Shown piece after piece: positions 56,701 to 62,700 of a stretch of 64,000 nt of DNA. The position numbers and the translations under genes are program-made. Source of the DNA: Melitaea cinxia (lineage: Eukaryota; Arthropoda; Insecta; Lepidoptera; Nymphalidae); contig NC_059419.1 of assembly GCF_905220565.1 (NCBI RefSeq), positions 8,981,326-9,045,325 on the forward strand, read 5' to 3'. How positions within the stretch are numbered: the first letter of the stretch is position 1; each line of letters begins with the position of its first letter. The notes under the pieces are model-generated. The model was not told the DNA's origin, did not search any database, and saw only the letters and a list, made by a program, of their open reading frames with translations.

Positions 56701-59700
56701 CAACACCAGAAGCATCGCAAGCGCGTTACCGACCCAATCCCCAATCCCCCTAGGAGCTCTGGTCACCTTACTCACCAACAGGAACACAATACTGCTTGAA
56801 AACAGTATTATTTTGCTGTGATCTTCTGTAAAGTCGAGGTACTACCCTAAGAAATTCCTGCTGTGCCCTACCTCAGTTAAAGTTTCTATTGTTTTCGCAA
56901 CAGATAGTGCGCACGGACCGCAGTATGGAGCAGATCGTTTTTCCGATCCCCGAGATCTGCGAGTATCTGCCGGTGGACAGCAAACACAGAGTATTGCAAA
57001 GCGCTGAGCGTGACGACCAGGGTAGCAAGGTGGCGGACTTCTTTTCTCGACTGGACAACCTTTTCCACGAAATGAAATGGCAAAAAAAGCTTCGAGGTAA
57101 GAGACGTCATAAAAACTTTAGCAATTACATGTTTTAGATTAAAATACTTAAAGTTAGAGACTGACGCCAAAGTGGAACTGCTCCAAATAATATTTAACAA
57201 TTTTCAGGACAACCGTTCCTGTTCTGGGTTTCGTCCTACATGTCTCTATGGAGCAACATATTGTTCAACTTTGCAGTTTTAATCAACGTCATCGTTGCTT
57301 TCTATTATCCATTTCAAGATGAAACTCCCAGTAAGTGTCCAAATAGATATACATCAAAAAAATGTTTTCGTGTCAATAGCTATATCATTAATTTGCTCAC
57401 GGCAGTGATTTGATTGAGATAGGGCACAACAGGACATATCCTGCTCAAAACCTGGAGCAGTCTGTTTGGAGAAGTACCTTTACTGAAGATCACAGCTAAA
57501 TAAATTTTATTTACTCTCAATTAGTTATGTTTTCCTGTGGTGAGGAGGTAGCCAGAGATAACAATCATGATCTTTATAGTACTGCAGGCGTCTATAGGCT
57601 ACGGTAACCGCCTATCAGGTGGGCCGTACGCTTGATTGCCGACCTAGTCACATAAAAAAGTCCTATTCGTTAGGAGTCGTCCATTAATTACGTGATGCTT
57701 TTTAGCAACTTTTTGAACCTCCACCCTCTACTCTCTTGGTGATAAGTGGCGAGGTCTTGGACTACTCATTCCCCTCCCCCCATTCCCAAAAATCACGTGT
57801 ATTTTTTGTGCAACGTAAATTGAAATTTTCCGAATAATAACTTTAAATACAGATATAACCTGATTAAATTTAGGAAAATTAAGCATTGAGATACAAACTT
57901 CTAGACAGGCATCAAGGTAGCATAGTGTTTGTGGTTTGTTTTTTTTTCAAATCACGCGTTTAACGAAAAACAAATAGACGTGATATCTCGATGCAGTCCC
58001 GCCCACTATCGAGTGATGACGCTGTGCGCAGAGCTGGGCCCGCACCTGTCGCTGGTGGTGTGGTGCGCGTCGGGCGCGGCGGGCGCGCTGGTGGCGTGGC
58101 TGCCGCGCGGCTCGGGCGCGCGCGCGCTGCTGGCCAGCGCCATCGTGCGCCTCATCTACTCCGCCGGGCCCGAGCCCACCATGTGGATGCTGGGCATGCT
58201 CACCGTCAGTACACTCTCTAAAAATAAATAACAATAACAAATGAACGCCTCACACTCAAACGCCCCACACTCAAACGCCCCACACTCAAACGCCCCACAC
58301 TCAAACGCCCCACACTCAAACGCCCCACACTCAAACGCCCCACACTCAAACGCCCCACACTCAAACGCCCCACACTCAAACACCCTACACTCAACGACCC
58401 CAGTAGGATTTACTCCTTTGTGTCGATAACTATAGTACTGCAATATAGCTTTAAATAGTCGAAGGCGTCAAGAATGCTCAACTCGATATTGAATTTTTTA
58501 TTTCATAGTTTTTCAAATGCCTCGATTGAGTGTAACCAATTTAATTCCTTTCAAACCATATCTAATATAATGTAAATTACTAAAAATTATTTCAAGTTCT
58601 TACCAATTAAAATTTGCCTATTATATCGAATTGTCTTTCAAATGCTATCTCAGGTTACGCCAATTATAGAACTTAATGGACTTAATTATTTTTTTAATTT
58701 ACTTCCTAATATACATCTCATGTATTAATACTGTGTACTATGTCTGATGTCTAACGTATGTTCCAACAGATTGTTGTAAAGGGGATACATTTGGTGAGCA
58801 TAATGGGTAACCAGGGCACGTTATCCAAGTCGACGCGGAACGTGATCACAGACCCCGAGCTGCTGTACCACGGTGTCTACCTCATTTTCTGCTTCCTGGG
58901 AATATGTTGCCACCCCTTCTTTTTTTCAGTGCTGGTCAGTCTTACTCATTATTTTTATTTACTTACTACCTGCTAGCTGACCTAACAGAATATTTGTTGT
59001 TTATATATAATTTTAATTTTCTTTTGATTCACTCACCGTTGATTTCGCGTCTTATAGCCCCAACTAATGACAGAAATACTGGTGCGTTTGTTATTCAAAG
59101 AATCCGTAATGCAAATTCATTTAACAAATGCCGCCAACGCTCTTGGCACCATTCCATTTAAACATTTGGCTAATAAAGCACTTATCTATTTAATTAGTTC
59201 TTTGAAACTTATAATATGGGAAAGAGATGACCTTTGATAAACAAAAAAAAATTGGTAACGTTGCATAATGTAAACACTTGATGCAGTTAACAAATTTCCA
59301 GCTCCTCGACGTAGTCTATCGCGAAGAGACACTGCTGAACGTGATGCGATCGGTAACTCGCAACGGACGGTCCATCTTATTGACGGCCGTACTGGCGCTG
59401 GTTCTGGTCTACATGTTCTCTATAGTCGGTTACATGTTCTTCCGAGACCACTTCCTCGTCACTGTGGATAAGCTGGACGGTAAGTTGTTTCTGTCTGATG
59501 TTTTTAATTTATTTTTATGTACCACTAGGGTGATAAGCTTATGTTCACACTAAGTAAGCGGACTGCAGCTTATGGACACCTGCAAGCGTGTGGTCGACTC
59601 CACCCCTGACTGTCCCCAGGACCTCTGATATTAATTTACTCACCACAGGTGACGTACGCTATTTAAGGGTACTATCATTTGGCTGTTATCTTCTAATTTT

Positions 59701-62700
59701 GAGTTATTTCCTCATTCATACTGCTACAAAATTTCTGCTTGTAATCCGTATCTCAATGTAGGTATCATTCATTTTAAACTCGAAAGATTATAAGTGTCAA
59801 GATATATTCTATAGGTATCAGAACGGACATTGATGGCTCCGCTTGGAATGGGCTTGAAAGCAATATAAAATAGTTTTGTTCATTACAAACATGGTGAATA
59901 TACATGAAGGAAATGTTGAAATAAAATTGAAGGTAAAACTCTCAATATCCGTCATGATAAGTATACACGTGGTAATGCTTTTTAGGTTTCACATACTTGA
60001 AGGCTTACGGGATTTTCGATTCTCTCCACTACACCTAAAACCACTATAGATTCACATATTCTTTCTATATAAGTCTTCTGCCAAAAAGTTGCCTAGATGA
60101 AATCGCTGCCCTAACGATAAGGCCGCCTTTTGCAATTGATGCAACTATGTCAGTTTCAGACGTAATTCTATATTTTGTTAATTATGCATCGGTATGCAAA
60201 AATAGAAATAAATATTCAAATATCCAATATCCACAGACGACGACGACCCACGCTTCGAGCAGTTCGACCACTGCCCCGCCGACAGCACGGACAGCGCCTG
60301 TACACACAAGTACGGCCGCCCCTCGCGCCTCGTGTCGGTGGGGGGGGAGCTCCGGGAGCGCAGCTGCGACTCGCTCATCATGTGCATCGTCACCACGCTC
60401 AACCAGGGCCTGCGGAACGGGGGCGGCATCGGGGATATCCTGCGGGCCCCAGCTAGTTTCGTGAGTGCCTCGTGGCTTTGGTGTATTAATACATACACAC
60501 ACGCACAACACAAGTCGCCTGTTGATAAGATGAGAGCATCTTAATGCTTGTGTTATGGGTAGTAGTCGAGAGATAGATACAATTCTTTATTTTTGGAGTA
60601 CTCGAGAAGAATCGAACTCGGAGAATCGATTTTCATATAAGACCCCCGGTATGAAAAAAATATGAGGAGTAATAGCTACTGAACGAATGACCTCGTTACG
60701 TTTTTGTTAACGCCATCTATTGAAACCCAATAGGGTCCCGATAGATGGCGTTATTTGATTCGTTTATTTATCATTATAGGCCTTATTATGGCCATTTAGA
60801 CAGACGATCTGAAGGAGTAAACTCCAGTTGTGCGTCGGAGTCGATACACCACTTTTTTTTTGATAAATGGTTAATTTTTTACGTAGAATAAAGACAAAAT
60901 TAATTTTAAAGTATTAAAAATTAGAATTAAAACTTATTGATTAATACTATCAATAAGTAATAAAATTTTAAAACTACAATTCTGTATTTCCGTCCCAATA
61001 ACTAAAATGTGAGTCTTATTCCCATCAAGAAAATGTATATGAGCAGTCTTATCTTAATTTTTCAACTATTAAATAAAATATGATTTTTTTTTCTGTTTGT
61101 GTGACCAGGAGCCTCTGTTTGTTGCACGAGTGGTTTACGATCTATTGTTCTTCTTCGTGGTGATCATCATAGTCCTGAATCTAATATTCGGTGTGATCAT
61201 CGACACCTTCGCCGATCTTCGTAGCGAGAAGCAGCAAAAAGAACTTATATTGAAGAACACGTGTTTTATATGCGGTGAGTAATTCTCACTATCAAATGAT
61301 TTTCAAAAATAGTCGCATATGTTATTTAGACTTTTTTTAATCGATGCATTTTCATATTATACTTACCTGCGTTCTCTAACTGCAAATGTTATTTGATTTG
61401 ATTGTTATTCACAATCAATGTAGAGAAGAAACAGTCAACTATATAAATTCGTATATATTTTTGTATACTATCAAAATCTATGCATCAGACAAATAAAATC
61501 AATAGTAGAAATAAAAGATAGGTTTTTAGCGTTTTCTAAATAAATCATCTGATAGACTTCTCAAACCATATTGAACACCTCTATTTTATATGGACCTTGG
61601 ATACCAAACGTATCTTATATAGATTTGGAATTGGATCAAACACTTCATTAGCCTTGTAATCTAATATATAAAAATCTCGTGTTGCGGTGTTTGTAGTTAA
61701 ACTCCTCCGAAACGGCTTGACCGATTCTCATGAAATTTTGTGTGCATATTGGATAGGTCTGAGAATCGAACATCTATTTTTCATCCCCCTCAATGTCAAG
61801 GGTAGTCCACCCTATTTTTTTTTTTTTAATTTTTAGATAAAATATTTATTTTTTATTTTATTATGATTTGGCGTTGAACAATACATTCAACCCTAAATTT
61901 TCACCCCCTATTTTCAAATAGCGTTTAGCGGCAAGACAACGTTTGCCGAGTCAGCTAGTATTAATATAAACTTTAAAAAAAAGTTTAGTCTCCCCACCAT
62001 ATCTCGGAGAGCACGTTAAGCTTTTTATCATATACACGTGATAGCGATTAGCGATCGCTATTTATAGTAGAAAATATATCCACTAACCCGCTGTAGAGTA
62101 GCGTGGTGTATTAAGCTGCGATCCTTTTCCTACATGGAGAAAAAAACCTATGCCCATCAGTGGGATATTACGGACTGAATCGTGACTGAAGTTTAGACTA
62201 TGGTACATGTACTGTTCCTCCGGCCAGGGTTGAACCGGTCAGCTTTCGACAACAAGACGGTCTCATTCGAGGAGCATATCAAGAGCGAACACAACATGTG
62301 GCACTACCTTTACTTCATGGTGCTGGTGCGGGTCAAGGACCCCACCGAGTTCACCGGCCCAGAGAGCTACGTGCACTCCATGATCAAGGTATTTGACCAT
62401 CATCACTGATTTATTCTAAACTAGCTTTTACCGACGGCTCTTTTCGTTCTGTGATTTTAAGGTCGAAAAAGGCCTTAGCAGACGTCCATTAATTACGTGT
62501 CGTACTTGTTGAACTTAACTGTGGTAGAGCACAGCAGGAAATAAACTGCTCAAAATCTGGAGCAGCCCGACTGAGAAAGTACTTCGACCTTATATATGAA
62601 TACCAGACCAAATAGACCTTATTTATGAATTACCTTATATTTTCATATTAGTAAATAAATAATAAATATCAGAACCATCCTGAATATTATTTCAAACAAA

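Noticed and set aside
58156..58443. HSNAP or CGAFE repeat proteins
   Set aside because: Translation of a 15-bp intronic minisatellite; begins and ends without gene context.
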